A DNA stretch of 64,000 nucleotides from Acidithiobacillus caldus ATCC 51756 (GTDB lineage Bacteria > Pseudomonadota > Gammaproteobacteria > Acidithiobacillales > Acidithiobacillaceae), in the NCBI RefSeq assembly GCF_000175575.2, contig NZ_CP005986.1:565549-629548 (forward strand), read 5' to 3'. A program made the translations under genes and the position numbers. Under the pieces are notes generated by a model. That model ran no database searches, was not told where the DNA came from, and saw only the letters and a program-made list of their open reading frames with translations. Numbering within the stretch: position 1 is the first letter of the stretch; each line of letters opens with the position of its first letter. Shown here piece after piece: positions 16,539 to 27,644 of this stretch.

Positions 16539-16895
16539 TCAATCCAGGCGGGCGAGCTTGCGGCGCAGACGGTCCAGTTCGTTGCGCGCCATGGCTATGC
16601 CATCGTTGAGGCGCGCGCGCTCCTTTTCGGATAGTTCCTTGCCCTTCTCCACCAGCTCCTCGCTGTAGATGGCGATGGTATCCAGCAACTCTTCCACACG
16701 GGCGTTCATGCGCTCGCGCGAGGCGGCCATGCGATCCCAGGCGCGGTTGGCCTGCCGGCGCAATTGCTCACGGGTACGCTCGCCCGCCTGCGGGGCAAAG
16801 AGCAGGGCGACGGCGGCTCCCGCGAGCGCTCCGGCAAAGAGGGCCGTCCCCAGTGCGCCGTATCCCAGACCGCGATCTTCCTCGTCGTATTCCAT
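16539..16895 (-). CDS. YtxH-like membrane-anchored protein
   Basis: 118 residues from the ATG at 16895, which has GGAGG at good distance; the open frame extends further upstream without support. After an acidic N-terminus (MEYDEEDRG) there is one Gly/Ala-rich membrane segment, ALFAGALAGAAVALLFAPQAG, followed by GERTREQLRRQ and a long helical, probably coiled-coil tail. This is the pattern of the YtxH family, often linked to stress but of unknown mechanism. It lies 17 bases after pgm on the same strand. Confidence 0.8.
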   Translation of the reverse strand: MEYDEEDRGLGYGALGTALFAGALAGAAVALLFAPQAGERTREQLRRQANRAWDRMAASRERMNARVEELLDTIAIYSEELVEKGKELSEKERARLNDGIAMARNELDRLRRKLARLD

Positions 16896-16912
16896 GGTGG
16901 TTCCTCCGTGGT

Positions 16913-18843
<1,931 letters not shown>

Positions 18844-18853
18844 TTGGAAAGAC

Positions 18854-19744
18854 TCATAGGGAAAAGCCTTGGCTGCGGAGAAAATCTCGACTGGGGGCCG
18901 CGCATTCGTCCATGAGCCGTCGCCGATGGGGATTGTGGCGCACGCGGCGGGCAAGCAGCACTGGCTCGGCGAGACCTGCGGCAGCGTAGACATTGGCGGA
19001 GGGGAAAAAGCAGGTGTGCAGGAATTGGTGGATCACCCGCCGCAGCAGCGGACTCAGGAGACGCTTTTGCCAGGCGCTTAGACGTCGACTGCGCTCCTGG
19101 ATCGTGGCGCGGGCGAAGGCCATGTGCCGGGCCTCCTCGCGCATGTGGATCTGGGTGATGGCGAGTACCGCTGCAGGCAGTTCCTTGTCCGCAAAAATCC
19201 GCCGGTTGAGGCGGTCGGGGATGTTTTCCCCCACCAGGATGGTGGCCCAGAAAGCCGCCGACCCCTCGGGAGCGAAGCGCGCGAAGGCACTCGCCAGGCG
19301 CGGCCGGTCCCGGGCGCTGGACATGAAGGGAATCTGTGCACGCCTTTGCAGTTCCAGAAACATCAAGCTGTGGCCGATCTCCTCACGCATCTCGTGGAGC
19401 TGATAGCGGTAGGCGGCGGGGTCGCGATACATCTCTGCCAGACGATTGCGTCCAAGACGCTCGATGAACAGCGCCTCGAGCCACAGGCCCAGTTCACAGA
19501 AAGCCACGAATTCTGCTTGCGAGAGTCGGATACGTTCCTCGACGCTCAGGGCATCGAACTCCGGCAAGCCATAAAGGGAAAGGAGCGACTCGGGGAGCCA
19601 GGGCGCATCGAAGCGCAGGCTGTCCCAGGCAACGGCCGAAACCGGATCACGATAGTGGCTGCTGTGCGCGTTCAGACGCAAAAGCAAGGCCTCGTGGTGG
19701 TGGCGAATGACAGCAGACGACGGTAGCGACTCTGGACGGTTCAT
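18854..19744 (-). CDS. AurF-like diiron oxygenase family protein
   Basis: 296 residues from ATG 19744; the frame extends upstream without a ribosome binding site. It is helical throughout, with regularly spaced putative iron ligands: Glu84/Glu90 in ELGLWLEALF, EEIGH (Glu122, His125), Glu173 in LVGENIPD, and HMREEARHMAF (His200, Glu203/204, His207). This resembles the p-aminobenzoate N-oxygenase AurF group, which oxidises amines or other small substrates using O2. The substrate here is unknown. It is transcribed divergently from ffh and leads a run with the small plasmid-type gene and pgm. Confidence 0.75.
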   Translation of the reverse strand: MNRPESLPSSAVIRHHHEALLLRLNAHSSHYRDPVSAVAWDSLRFDAPWLPESLLSLYGLPEFDALSVEERIRLSQAEFVAFCELGLWLEALFIERLGRNRLAEMYRDPAAYRYQLHEMREEIGHSLMFLELQRRAQIPFMSSARDRPRLASAFARFAPEGSAAFWATILVGENIPDRLNRRIFADKELPAAVLAITQIHMREEARHMAFARATIQERSRRLSAWQKRLLSPLLRRVIHQFLHTCFFPSANVYAAAGLAEPVLLARRVRHNPHRRRLMDECAAPSRDFLRSQGFSL

Positions 19745-19910
19745 GATCGCATTCTGCCACGTTGCAAGGGGGTCTCCAAGGGCGCTCTCCGGCGTTACGC
19801 GGGCCATGGACAAAGCGGGGCGGGCCAGCGCCGGTGAAGTGCATACCCGTCTCCGCGGGTTTTGCGCCCCGGCCCCGGCTGGCGCACAATATGGGGTATC
19901 AGGGGGTTCC

Positions 19911-21287
19911 ATGTTCGACAATCTCACCCAGAAGCTCAGCCAAAGCTTTCGCAACCTGCGTGGTCAGGGGCGGCTCAGCGAGGACAACATCCGCGATGCC
20001 CTGCGCGACGTGCGCATGGCCTTGCTCGAGGCCGACGTAGCCCTGCCGGTGGTCAAGGACTTCATTCAGGCGGTGCGCGAGCGGGCGCTGGGTGAGGAGG
20101 TCACCCGCAGCCTCACGCCGGGGCAGGTCTTCATCAAGATCGTCCACGATGAACTGGTGGCGCTCATGGGTGCCACCAACGATCGCTTGGATCTGCAGGT
20201 ACGGCCACCGGCCGTCATCCTCCTGGCCGGTCTGCAAGGTTCGGGCAAGACCACTACGGCGGCAAAACTTGCCCTGTGGCTGACGGAGCGGGAGAAGAAA
20301 AGGGTCTTGTTGGTCAGCACGGACGTCTACCGTCCGGCGGCCATGGACCAGCTGCGCAATCTGGGCCGCGACATCGGCGTCGAGGTCTTTCCCAGTGACC
20401 CCAGCCAGGCTCCGCTCACGATCGCGCGGGACGCCCTGGCCGAGGCGCAGCGCAAGGTCATGGACGTGCTCATCGTCGACACCGCCGGTCGTCTCCATGT
20501 GGACGAGGAGATGATGCGCGAGGCCAAGGATCTCGCCGCCGTCGTCCAGCCGGCGGAGCTCCTTTTCGTGGTGGATGCCATGACGGGACAGGACGCCGTC
20601 AACACCGCCAAGGCCTTCGACGCCGCCTTGCCGTTGACGGGGGTCATCCTCACCAAGGCGGACGGAGACGCGCGCGGCGGTGCGGCCCTATCCATCCGCG
20701 CCGTCACCGGTAAGCCCATCAAGTTCATCGGTGTGGGCGAAAAGGTGCGCAAGGGTCTGGAGCCTTTCCATCCCGATCGCATGGCGTCCCGCATTCTCGG
20801 CATGGGCGATATCGTCAGCCTGGTGGAGCAGGTGCAGCAGGACGTCGACCAGGAGCAGGCCCAGCGCATGACGGAAAAGCTGCGCAAGGGCAAGGGCTTC
20901 GACCTGGAGGATTTTCGGGAGCAGCTGCGTCAACTGGAGCGCATGGGTGGCATGGCCAGTCTGATGGACAAGCTTCCGGGCATGGGTGAACTGTCGGCCG
21001 AGGCGCAGAGCGCCCTCGCCGACCAGAAACCCATGCGCCGGCTGGAGGCCATCATCAACTCCATGACGCCGCAGGAGCGCCGTCACCCCGAGATCATCAA
21101 GGCCTCGCGCCGCCGCCGCATTGCCGCCGGCTCCGGCACCACGGTGACCGAGGTCAACCGTCTCCTCAAGCAGTTCGAGATGATGCAGAAGATGTTCAAG
21201 AAGATGGGTAAAGGCGGCAAGGGCTTGGGGCGTCTTCTGGGTATGAATCCCCGGAACCTTTTGAAAGGTGGTCTGCCCTTTTCTTGA
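19911..21287 (+). CDS. ffh: Signal recognition particle GTPase Ffh
   Basis: 458 residues from ATG 19911, the start that gives the conserved MFDNLTQKLSQ. The N domain is followed by the G domain with GLQGSGKTTTAAKLA (P loop), STDVYRPAA, DTAGRLHVDE and TKADGDARGG. The Met-rich M domain contains MGGMASLMDKLPGMGE and MTPQERRHPE. It binds signal sequences on ribosomes together with 4.5S RNA and delivers them to FtsY at the membrane. The open frame upstream of the ATG lacks homology-like sequence. It precedes rpsP, as in many bacteria. Confidence 0.97.
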   Translation: MFDNLTQKLSQSFRNLRGQGRLSEDNIRDALRDVRMALLEADVALPVVKDFIQAVRERALGEEVTRSLTPGQVFIKIVHDELVALMGATNDRLDLQVRPPAVILLAGLQGSGKTTTAAKLALWLTEREKKRVLLVSTDVYRPAAMDQLRNLGRDIGVEVFPSDPSQAPLTIARDALAEAQRKVMDVLIVDTAGRLHVDEEMMREAKDLAAVVQPAELLFVVDAMTGQDAVNTAKAFDAALPLTGVILTKADGDARGGAALSIRAVTGKPIKFIGVGEKVRKGLEPFHPDRMASRILGMGDIVSLVEQVQQDVDQEQAQRMTEKLRKGKGFDLEDFREQLRQLERMGGMASLMDKLPGMGELSAEAQSALADQKPMRRLEAIINSMTPQERRHPEIIKASRRRRIAAGSGTTVTEVNRLLKQFEMMQKMFKKMGKGGKGLGRLLGMNPRNLLKGGLPFS

Positions 21288-21345
21288 GGGGGCGTCTGAA
21301 GTCTTTCAATGGCCGACATTTTTGGTTACGATACGCGCCTTTCCC

Positions 21346-21361
21346 GGCACGCATGCGTGCC
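21346..21361. repeat. Perfect 16-bp palindrome before rpsP
   Basis: GGCACGCATGCGTGCC is fully self-complementary and lies 24 bases before the rpsP start, in the region that should be its 5' leader. It could be an operator, an RNA hairpin or part of a terminator for ffh; there is no T-run. Confidence 0.4.
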
Positions 21362-21384
21362 TGTAGGGTGTTCAAGGAGAATCT

Positions 21385-21642
21385 ATGGTAGTCATTCGTA
21401 TGGCAAGGGGCGGCGCCAAGAAGCGGCCTTTCTACCACATCGTGGTGGCCGACAGCCGCTCCCGCCGGGATGGGCGCTTCATCGAGCGCTTGGGTTTCTA
21501 CAATCCCATCGCCAACCCGTCGGAGCTGCGCATCGACAAGGAACGAGCAGCGTATTGGTTGGCCCAGGGTGCCCAGCCCTCGGATACCGTGGCGCGCTTC
21601 CTCAAGCAGGAAGGCGTGAGCAGGGCAGGTGCCACAGCCTGA
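21385..21642 (+). CDS. rpsP: 30S ribosomal protein S16
   Basis: 85 residues. [20 protein letters not shown] and [19 protein letters not shown] are the conserved S16 blocks. It is an assembly protein binding 16S rRNA in the body of the small subunit. ATG 21385 follows AAGGAGAATCT. It is the first gene of the rpsP-rimM-trmD-rplS unit and overlaps rimM by 14 bases. Confidence 0.97.
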   Translation: MVVIRMARGGAKKRPFYHIVVADSRSRRDGRFIERLGFYNPIANPSELRIDKERAAYWLAQGAQPSDTVARFLKQEGVSRAGATA

Positions 21643-22138
21643 AGATGCCTGGACCGTCCTCGGACGGATCTCGGGGGTGTACGGCGTCCGCGGTTGGGTC
21701 AAGGTCTTCTCCTTCACCCAAAGTCGCGAAGGTATCCTCGACTATCCACTCTGGCATCTGGGAAGTGCGCGCAGGCCCGTCCGGGTGCTGGAGGGCCGCC
21801 TTCAGGCCGGTGGCGTAGTCGCTCATCTGGAAGGGATCGATGACCGCGATACGGCCGCGGCTTTGGTCGGACAGGATATAACGGTGCCGGTGTCGGCCCT
21901 GCCGGCCCTGCCCGACGGGGAGTTTTACTGGTTTCAGTTGCAGGGCCTTGCGGTGGTCAATCTGGACGATGAACGATTGGGCACCGTGGCCGGACTTCTG
22001 GAGACCGGCGCCAACGATGTGCTGGTGGTGCACGATGCGCAAGGGACGGAAATCCTCATCCCCTGGGATGCACACGCAGCCGCCGGAGTCGACTTGGAAC
22101 AGGGCCGGATTACCGTGGATTGGCAGCGGGACTGGTGA
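21629..22138 (+). CDS. rimM: 16S rRNA processing protein RimM
   Basis: 169 residues from GTG 21629, inside the end of rpsP. The N-terminal RimM barrel shows [20 protein letters not shown]; the PRC-barrel domain shows [15 protein letters not shown] and [19 protein letters not shown]. It assists 30S maturation with S19. Its TGA overlaps the trmD ATG, so translation runs on without a gap. Confidence 0.95.
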   Translation: MPQPEDAWTVLGRISGVYGVRGWVKVFSFTQSREGILDYPLWHLGSARRPVRVLEGRLQAGGVVAHLEGIDDRDTAAALVGQDITVPVSALPALPDGEFYWFQLQGLAVVNLDDERLGTVAGLLETGANDVLVVHDAQGTEILIPWDAHAAAGVDLEQGRITVDWQRDW

Positions 22139-22863
22139 TGCGCTTTGATGTCATCAGCATCTTTCCACAGCTCATCGAGCAGTACCTGCAAGAGGGCGTG
22201 GTCGGTCGCGGTCTGGCTCAGGGACATTTCCGCCTGGGGCTGTGGAATCCTAGGGATTTCAGCACCCTGGCTCATCGTCGGGTAGACGATCGCCCCTTCG
22301 GTGGGGGGCCGGGCATGGTGATGATGGCGCCTCCCCTGTTGGCGGCCATTGCTGCCGCCCGGGAAGCCAACCCTGGAGCGCCGGTGATTTACCTGTCGCC
22401 CCAGGGAAAAGTATTGAACCAGGGCGCGCTGCAGCGCTTTGCGGGCTGCGATGGCTTGATCTTGCTGGCCGGACGTTACGAGGGCATAGACGAGCGGGTC
22501 ATGTCGGCGGTGGATGAAGAGTGGTCCATCGGCGATTACGTGCTCGCCGGTGGGGAACTCCCAGCCCTGGTGCTCATGGAGGGGGTGGCGCGACTCTTGC
22601 CTGGAGTCCTCGGGCATCCGGATTCCGCCGGGGAAGACAGCTTCGCGCACAGTGGCCTGCTGGACTGCCCTCACTACACGCGGCCGGAGCGAGTCGGTAC
22701 GCAGGAGGTACCCGCCGTGTTGTTGTCCGGGGACCATCGCCGTATCGCCCGCTGGCGTCTGCGGCAGGCGCTGCGGCGCAGTTTGGAGCGCCGCCCGGAT
22801 CTAATGCAGGCCCGGGGGCTGAGCGCCGAGGAACGCGCCCTGTTGGAGCAAGAGGAAAACTGA
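22138..22863 (+). CDS. trmD: tRNA (guanine-N1)-methyltransferase TrmD
   Basis: 241 residues starting at the ATG of the TGATG overlap with rimM; an in-frame TTG six codons upstream is not needed. It methylates G37 of tRNAs reading CNN codons, preventing frameshifts. Conserved blocks are [27 protein letters not shown], the [13 protein letters not shown] and [16 protein letters not shown] knot region, and CPHYTRPE. It uses S-adenosylmethionine bound in a trefoil knot. Confidence 0.97.
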   Translation: MRFDVISIFPQLIEQYLQEGVVGRGLAQGHFRLGLWNPRDFSTLAHRRVDDRPFGGGPGMVMMAPPLLAAIAAAREANPGAPVIYLSPQGKVLNQGALQRFAGCDGLILLAGRYEGIDERVMSAVDEEWSIGDYVLAGGELPALVLMEGVARLLPGVLGHPDSAGEDSFAHSGLLDCPHYTRPERVGTQEVPAVLLSGDHRRIARWRLRQALRRSLERRPDLMQARGLSAEERALLEQEEN

Positions 22864-22900
22864 AACAAGCTGGTGGGTCGGGTTTTTTGAGGAGTGGGTC

Positions 22901-23245
22901 ATGAACGTCATCGATGCAATCAACCAGGAAGAAATGGGTGCGGATTTGCCGGCTTTTGGTGCCGGTGACACCGTTGCCGTACACGTCAAGGTCAAGGAAG
23001 GCGACCGCGAACGCGTTCAGATATTCGAGGGTATCTGCATTGCCCGGCGCAACCGCGGCCTGCATTCGGCCTTCACGGTGCGCAAGATCTCCAACGGCGA
23101 GGGTGTGGAGCGGGTTTTCCCTGCCCAGTCGCCGGCGTTGGTCAAGGTAGAGGTGAAGCGGCGCGGCGATGTTCGCCGTGCCAAGCTCTACTACCTGCGC
23201 AACCTGTCGGGTAAGGCCGCTCGGATCAAGGAAAAGCTGGGCTGA
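22901..23245 (+). CDS. rplS: 50S ribosomal protein L19
   Basis: 114 residues, ATG after [52 protein letters not shown] and [12 protein letters not shown] are typical L19 blocks. It sits at the subunit interface near bridge B8. The stop overlaps the next gene as TGATG, coupling an unknown protein to ribosomal protein synthesis. Confidence 0.97.
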   Translation: MNVIDAINQEEMGADLPAFGAGDTVAVHVKVKEGDRERVQIFEGICIARRNRGLHSAFTVRKISNGEGVERVFPAQSPALVKVEVKRRGDVRRAKLYYLRNLSGKAARIKEKLG

Positions 23246-24477
23246 TGTCGAGCCCGGAACCGGAGCCCAGCTCGGGGTTCCGGACCTGGTCCTGCGCTTC
23301 GCCGGCGGAGCAGGATGCCTGCTGGGCTGATCCCACGGCGGCCGGCACCCTTCGCCGCGCGTTATGGCACACGATTCTCGGGCGTTGGCAGGAGAGTTTG
23401 GGCGATGCGGCGGCTCTGGAGGGTCTCATCGAGCAGCTCAACTGGCTGCAGGTGGCCTCCTCCATGCCTGGATCCTGGGTATTTCCCTGGCTGACTCGCT
23501 GGCTGAATCCGGCCGCGACGGTACCTGCTCGCGCGGAGCAGATCATCGCTCAGCACCACGCCGATCCCGCCCTGCCCCTGGATATGGAAGGGGAAGAACT
23601 GGGGCGCCGACTTGCCGCGCGTGAACCCGGGCCGCTGTTATCCCTTTTGCTGAGTATGGCTGAGGACGAGCGGGCGCGGGAGCTGGTCGTGGCGGGTATC
23701 GGCCTGACCGTGGCCGCCGACGCTGAAGGGTGTGGACTGCGCTGCCGTCTGGCAGCAGCGTGGGCGGTACAGGCACCCACCCTGGACGCCGCCGATTTTG
23801 CCGCTTCCGCCTGGCTTCTGGTGCGTAGCCACTGGTCTTTGCCGGCCTCCTGCACGGTAGTGGTCCCCGAGAGCCTTTCTCCGGGCAAGCAGGCCGAGGA
23901 GAAGCCCCTGCTGGTGAGCCTGCGTGAGCGCGATCTCCCAGCCTACATGCAGCACCTGCGGGCCATGGGCGACCAGCCTCTGGCCGCCCTGCGCCAGCTC
24001 TTCCTGAGCACTGGCCTTGCCATCCTCGAGTGCGCGGAGGATGCCCGGCGGCGCGACCTTGTCCGACTCTATCTGTGGATGGGGAGCAGTCTGCAACTGC
24101 CCCACCGCAGTCGCCACCAAAGCCGGCGGCTGCTGTTCAGTGTTGCCGCCGCACTCTTTCGTCAGGCGGGCTGGCAGAGCATCCATACGGCACCCAGTGT
24201 TCAGGAACTACAGAGTTACGGTGAGGCGGTGCGGGCTGGGAGGGCCGCTGTGCCCACCCATCCCTGGCAAAGCAGCATCGCAGCGACTCTGGACGGGCAG
24301 CCAGAACACGCGGCAGACTGGTGGCGTGCAGCGGCTCTGCAGTATGCTGGGGATACGGCGGAAGAGCGGCCGCATTTTTTCGCCCTTTGGCACACGGCCA
24401 AAACGGCGGATAGCTTGGGGGGAGGTCCTTTGGCGTGGATACATCCGCTGGTGTTCCAGGCGCTGAACCGAGTCTGA
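23245..24477 (+). CDS. Uncharacterised 410-residue helical protein
   Basis: Starts at the ATG overlapping the rplS stop. The sequence is Leu/Ala/Arg-rich, almost wholly helical by appearance, with no signal peptide, no convincing membrane segment and no motif I recognise. Trp is frequent (SWVFPWLTRWLNP, HPWQSSIAATL). It lies between rplS and ogt-xerD and overlaps ogt by 43 bases, so it is translated as part of this run. The codon use and GC-rich style match the neighbours, so it looks like a resident gene. Function unknown. Confidence 0.75.
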   Translation: MSSPEPEPSSGFRTWSCASPAEQDACWADPTAAGTLRRALWHTILGRWQESLGDAAALEGLIEQLNWLQVASSMPGSWVFPWLTRWLNPAATVPARAEQIIAQHHADPALPLDMEGEELGRRLAAREPGPLLSLLLSMAEDERARELVVAGIGLTVAADAEGCGLRCRLAAAWAVQAPTLDAADFAASAWLLVRSHWSLPASCTVVVPESLSPGKQAEEKPLLVSLRERDLPAYMQHLRAMGDQPLAALRQLFLSTGLAILECAEDARRRDLVRLYLWMGSSLQLPHRSRHQSRRLLFSVAAALFRQAGWQSIHTAPSVQELQSYGEAVRAGRAAVPTHPWQSSIAATLDGQPEHAADWWRAAALQYAGDTAEERPHFFALWHTAKTADSLGGGPLAWIHPLVFQALNRV

Positions 24478-24959
24478 TCTGCCGGTATTGGCAGCCCGAG
24501 TGGGGCGGAATCGAGGCCCAGTTCCGCGATGGCAACCTGATCCGATTGGCCTTTGCTGAGGCACCTGCAGCCGTGTTCCCAGGGATGCCGCCCACGGCAC
24601 CTTTCCCGGCACCCCTTCAAGCGCTTTTGCAGAGCTACTTTTCCGGCATGGCCATGGCGACGGAGGACGCCCTGCGCGTCGTCCCTATCCGCCTTCACGG
24701 TACTCCCTTTCAAGAGCGCGTCTGGGCCGCCCTGACGGAGATCCCCCACGGCCAGACCCGCAGCTACGGGCAGCTGGCGCGCGCCTTGGGCAGCGCGCCT
24801 CGAGCCGTGGGCCAAGCCTGCAAGGCTAACCCCATTGCCATCCTGGTCCCCTGTCATCGTGTGCTTGCCGCTGCGGGGCTGGGCGGTTATGCGGGCGCCC
24901 GCGACGGTCCGGCCCTGGCCCGCAAGGCGGCCCTGCTGCATCTGGAGGGCGCCATTTGA
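24435..24959 (+). CDS. ogt: Methylated-DNA-protein cysteine methyltransferase
   Basis: 174 residues from GTG 24435. It contains the suicide-acceptor site ILVPCHRVLAAAG (Cys140), preceded by the TRSYGQLARALGSAPRAVGQ helix-turn-helix (DNA-binding) and followed by GGYAGARDGPALARKAALL. It removes O6-alkyl groups from guanine by moving them to the cysteine. It is the stand-alone Ogt type with no AdaA domain. It overlaps both neighbours, so expression is tied to the rplS-xerD run. Confidence 0.93.
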   Translation: MDTSAGVPGAEPSLICRYWQPEWGGIEAQFRDGNLIRLAFAEAPAAVFPGMPPTAPFPAPLQALLQSYFSGMAMATEDALRVVPIRLHGTPFQERVWAALTEIPHGQTRSYGQLARALGSAPRAVGQACKANPIAILVPCHRVLAAAGLGGYAGARDGPALARKAALLHLEGAI

Positions 24960-25882
24960 TTGCTACTGCGACGCCCGGGAGAGCGGCGCGAGATCCCGTA
25001 GACGAGGATTTAGCGCGCTTTCTCGATCACCTTTGGCTGGAGGGCAATCTGGCTGCCAACAGCCTCGAGGCCTACAGTCGCGATCTGCGCCTACTGGCCA
25101 CGTATCTGGCGGCCTCCCAGCGGCGTCTGCGCGATGCCGATGCCGCCGATCTGTCCCTCTTTCTTGCCCAGCGCCTGCAGGGAGGCGCGGCTCTGCGTAG
25201 CGTTGCCCGGCAACTTTCCAGCCTGCGACGCTTCTACGCCTTTGCGCAGCGGGAAGGCTGGCGCGGTGACGACCCCAGCGCGTCGTTGCAGCATCTGCAC
25301 ATCGGTCGGCACCTGCCCGCCGTACCCAGCGAAGGGGAGGTGGATGCCCTGCTTGCGGCACCCGATCGCCGTACCGTACTCGGTCTTCGCGATGCGGCCA
25401 TGTTGGAGACCCTCTACGCCACCGGTTTGCGGGTGTCGGAACTGGTGGGCCTGCTCTGCTCACAGCTGGATCTCGAGGCTGGCGTCGTCCTGACCCTAGG
25501 TAAAGGCAGCAAAGAGCGGCTGATTCCCGTGGGCGAGGTGGCTCTGGAGACCCTCCACCGCTACCTGCGGGAGGCCCGCGGTGCCTTGCTCGGGCACAAA
25601 CAAAGTCCTGCCCTTTTCCTGACGGTCCGTGGCGAAGCCATGAGCCGCCAGAGGTTCTGGCAGACCATCAAGGCCCATGCGACGAAGGCAGGGATTCGCA
25701 GCGCCTTCTCGCCGCACAGCCTGCGTCACGCTTTTGCCACCCACCTCCTGGATCACGGCGCCGATCTGCGCAGTGTCCAGCTCATGCTCGGTCACGCGCA
25801 ACTGAACACCACAGAAATCTACACCCACATTGCGCAGGCGCGTCTGCAAAACCTGCACCGACAGCATCACCCCCGCGGCTGA
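24956..25882 (+). CDS. xerD: Tyrosine recombinase XerD
   Basis: 308 residues from TTG 24956, overlapping the ogt stop. An N-terminal SAM-like core-binding domain (about 15-105) is followed by the catalytic domain with Arg159 (TGLRVSEL), Lys183 (GKGSKERLIPVG), HSLR (His254, Arg257), His280 (LGHAQ) and nucleophile Tyr289 (EIYTHI). It resolves chromosome dimers at dif with XerC. The length and HSLRHAFATHLL fit XerD better than phage integrases, but XerC cannot be wholly excluded. Confidence 0.9.
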   Translation: MIATATPGRAARDPVDEDLARFLDHLWLEGNLAANSLEAYSRDLRLLATYLAASQRRLRDADAADLSLFLAQRLQGGAALRSVARQLSSLRRFYAFAQREGWRGDDPSASLQHLHIGRHLPAVPSEGEVDALLAAPDRRTVLGLRDAAMLETLYATGLRVSELVGLLCSQLDLEAGVVLTLGKGSKERLIPVGEVALETLHRYLREARGALLGHKQSPALFLTVRGEAMSRQRFWQTIKAHATKAGIRSAFSPHSLRHAFATHLLDHGADLRSVQLMLGHAQLNTTEIYTHIAQARLQNLHRQHHPRG

Positions 25883-25952
25883 CGCCGTGCGGTCAGTTTA
25901 CCCGGCCCACCGCCTGCCGTAGGCGCGCAGAGAGGCTGGACCCGGGCGCCCC

Positions 25953-27458
25953 TCAGTGCCTGGGCAGGGTCACCACCACATAGATGCTGGAAGGTCCTTG
26001 GCGCACCAGAACCGGGATGGGGGTATCCGCCGGCAGATGGCGAACGATATCCGCCAATTGCTGGGGTGAGGTGATATCCTGCTGGGCGATCTGCTGGAGG
26101 ATCATGCCGGGGCGAATGCCCGCCTCGGCAGCGGCACCCTCGCCCACATCCGCGATCACCACGCCATGGTGGATCTTCAGGCGGTCCATGAGCGCGGTGT
26201 CCAGTGCCTGCACGTCCACGCCCAGCCGCGGAATCTTCAGGGCAGTGGGCTTGGCCGCCTTGGTGCTAGTGGTTTCACGGGTTTTTTCCGGTTTCGGCAG
26301 AGCGCCGACGGTCACCTGGAGGGTTTCGGGCTTGCCATCGCGGAGAATACCGAGCGGAGCGGTGCTGCCCGGTTTGCTGGATCCTACCAGCAGTGGTAGC
26401 TGCCCCACGTTGTAGACGGGCTTGCCAGCGAAGGTAACGATCACGTCACCCGGGCGCAGACCAGCGTGGGCGGCGGGTCCATCGGGCAGGACCGAGGCGA
26501 CCAGGGCGCCCACCGGTTCCTTGAGGTGGAGGGCTTCGGCCATCTGCGGCGTCACGCTCTGCACTTCGACTCCCAGGTAGCCAAACTCGATGGGTTTGTG
26601 TTCCTTCAGATCACGCACCACCTGCATGACGGTATTGATGGGGATGGAAAAGGACAGCCCCATGTAACCGCCGCTATTGGTGTAGATCTGGTCGTTGATG
26701 CCGATGACTTGCCCGGCCATGTTGAACAGCGGGCCGCCGGAATTCCCCGGATTGATGGGCACGTCGCTCTGGATGAACGGTATGTACTCGTCATCGGGCA
26801 AGGGGCGGTTGGTCGCGCTCACGACACCCTGGGTCACGGTGTTGAAAAAGCCGAAGGGGGCACCGACGGCCAGCAGCCATTGCCCCACCTTCAGGTCATC
26901 GGAATTGCCCAGAGGGGCGGTGGGTAGGTCTTGGGCGTCGATCTTCAGCAGGGCGGTGTCGTAGCGCACCGAAAGTCCCACCAGCTTGGCCGGGTAGGCG
27001 TGGTGATTGGTTAAGGTGACGACGATGTGCTGTGCGCCGCGGACGACGTGGGCGGCGGTGACGATGTAGCCATCGGCGCTCAGAATGAAGCCGGAGCCCA
27101 GGGACCGGATCTTCTCTTGCGGGCTCGCGCCGTGTCCCCCTTGGGATCCGCCGAAGTGTTTGAAGAAGCGATAGAAAGGAGAGTCCGGTGGGAACGGGTT
27201 ATGTTCCTCGGGAATGGCCTTGCTGCTGGTGCTGCTGATGTTGACCACCGTCGGCCCATAGCGGTCGATGATCGGGGTGAAATCCGGGAGATTCACCAGC
27301 GGTCGCGCGGGTCCTGCCTGCGCGGGAACGGACAGTGCGGCAGCCGTGGCCGTGGGCGTCGCCTCCGCGCAACCACTGAGACCCAGGGTCAGTGTGAGCA
27401 GGGCAGATCCCATGGCCTTGGGCAGGGAACGGTGGTTTTGCGGGGCGTGTCGGCTCAC
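25953..27458 (-). CDS. htrA: HtrA/DegP-type serine protease with two PDZ domains, probable lipoprotein
   Basis: 501 residues. The signal segment MGSALLTLTLGLSGC ends in a lipobox (LSGC, Cys30), so the protein is probably lipid-anchored in the periplasm. The trypsin-like domain has His137 (VTAAHVV), Asp167 (YDTALLKID) and Ser240 (NPGNSGGPLF). PDZ1 (about 290-380) carries LGVEVQS and GDVIVTFAGKPV; PDZ2 (about 405-495) carries LGVDVQALD and AEAGIRPGMILQQI. It would degrade or refold damaged envelope proteins. It is convergent with xerD. MucD/DegQ naming is equally possible. Confidence 0.93.
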   Translation of the reverse strand: MSRHAPQNHRSLPKAMGSALLTLTLGLSGCAEATPTATAAALSVPAQAGPARPLVNLPDFTPIIDRYGPTVVNISSTSSKAIPEEHNPFPPDSPFYRFFKHFGGSQGGHGASPQEKIRSLGSGFILSADGYIVTAAHVVRGAQHIVVTLTNHHAYPAKLVGLSVRYDTALLKIDAQDLPTAPLGNSDDLKVGQWLLAVGAPFGFFNTVTQGVVSATNRPLPDDEYIPFIQSDVPINPGNSGGPLFNMAGQVIGINDQIYTNSGGYMGLSFSIPINTVMQVVRDLKEHKPIEFGYLGVEVQSVTPQMAEALHLKEPVGALVASVLPDGPAAHAGLRPGDVIVTFAGKPVYNVGQLPLLVGSSKPGSTAPLGILRDGKPETLQVTVGALPKPEKTRETTSTKAAKPTALKIPRLGVDVQALDTALMDRLKIHHGVVIADVGEGAAAEAGIRPGMILQQIAQQDITSPQQLADIVRHLPADTPIPVLVRQGPSSIYVVVTLPRH

Positions 27459-27644
27459 GGATGGAATCTCCTTGAAATTGGCCTTAGCAGTTGGCCTCGT
27501 GGTTGGACCTGGGTATCAGGCCATGGGGTGGTGTCCTGCGCAGGGCTCGCGACGGGCGACGCCTGCCGGTGCGCTGCGGGCGATCCCGGACAGCGGAGCG
27601 CGTTCTGGCGGGCAACCGGGATCACGAAAGCTGCAGCCTTTCAT

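Noticed and set aside
19876-19905. Possible ffh promoter TTGCGC-17-CACAAT
   Set aside because: Both boxes match only partly and lie in GC-rich sequence; not strong enough to list.
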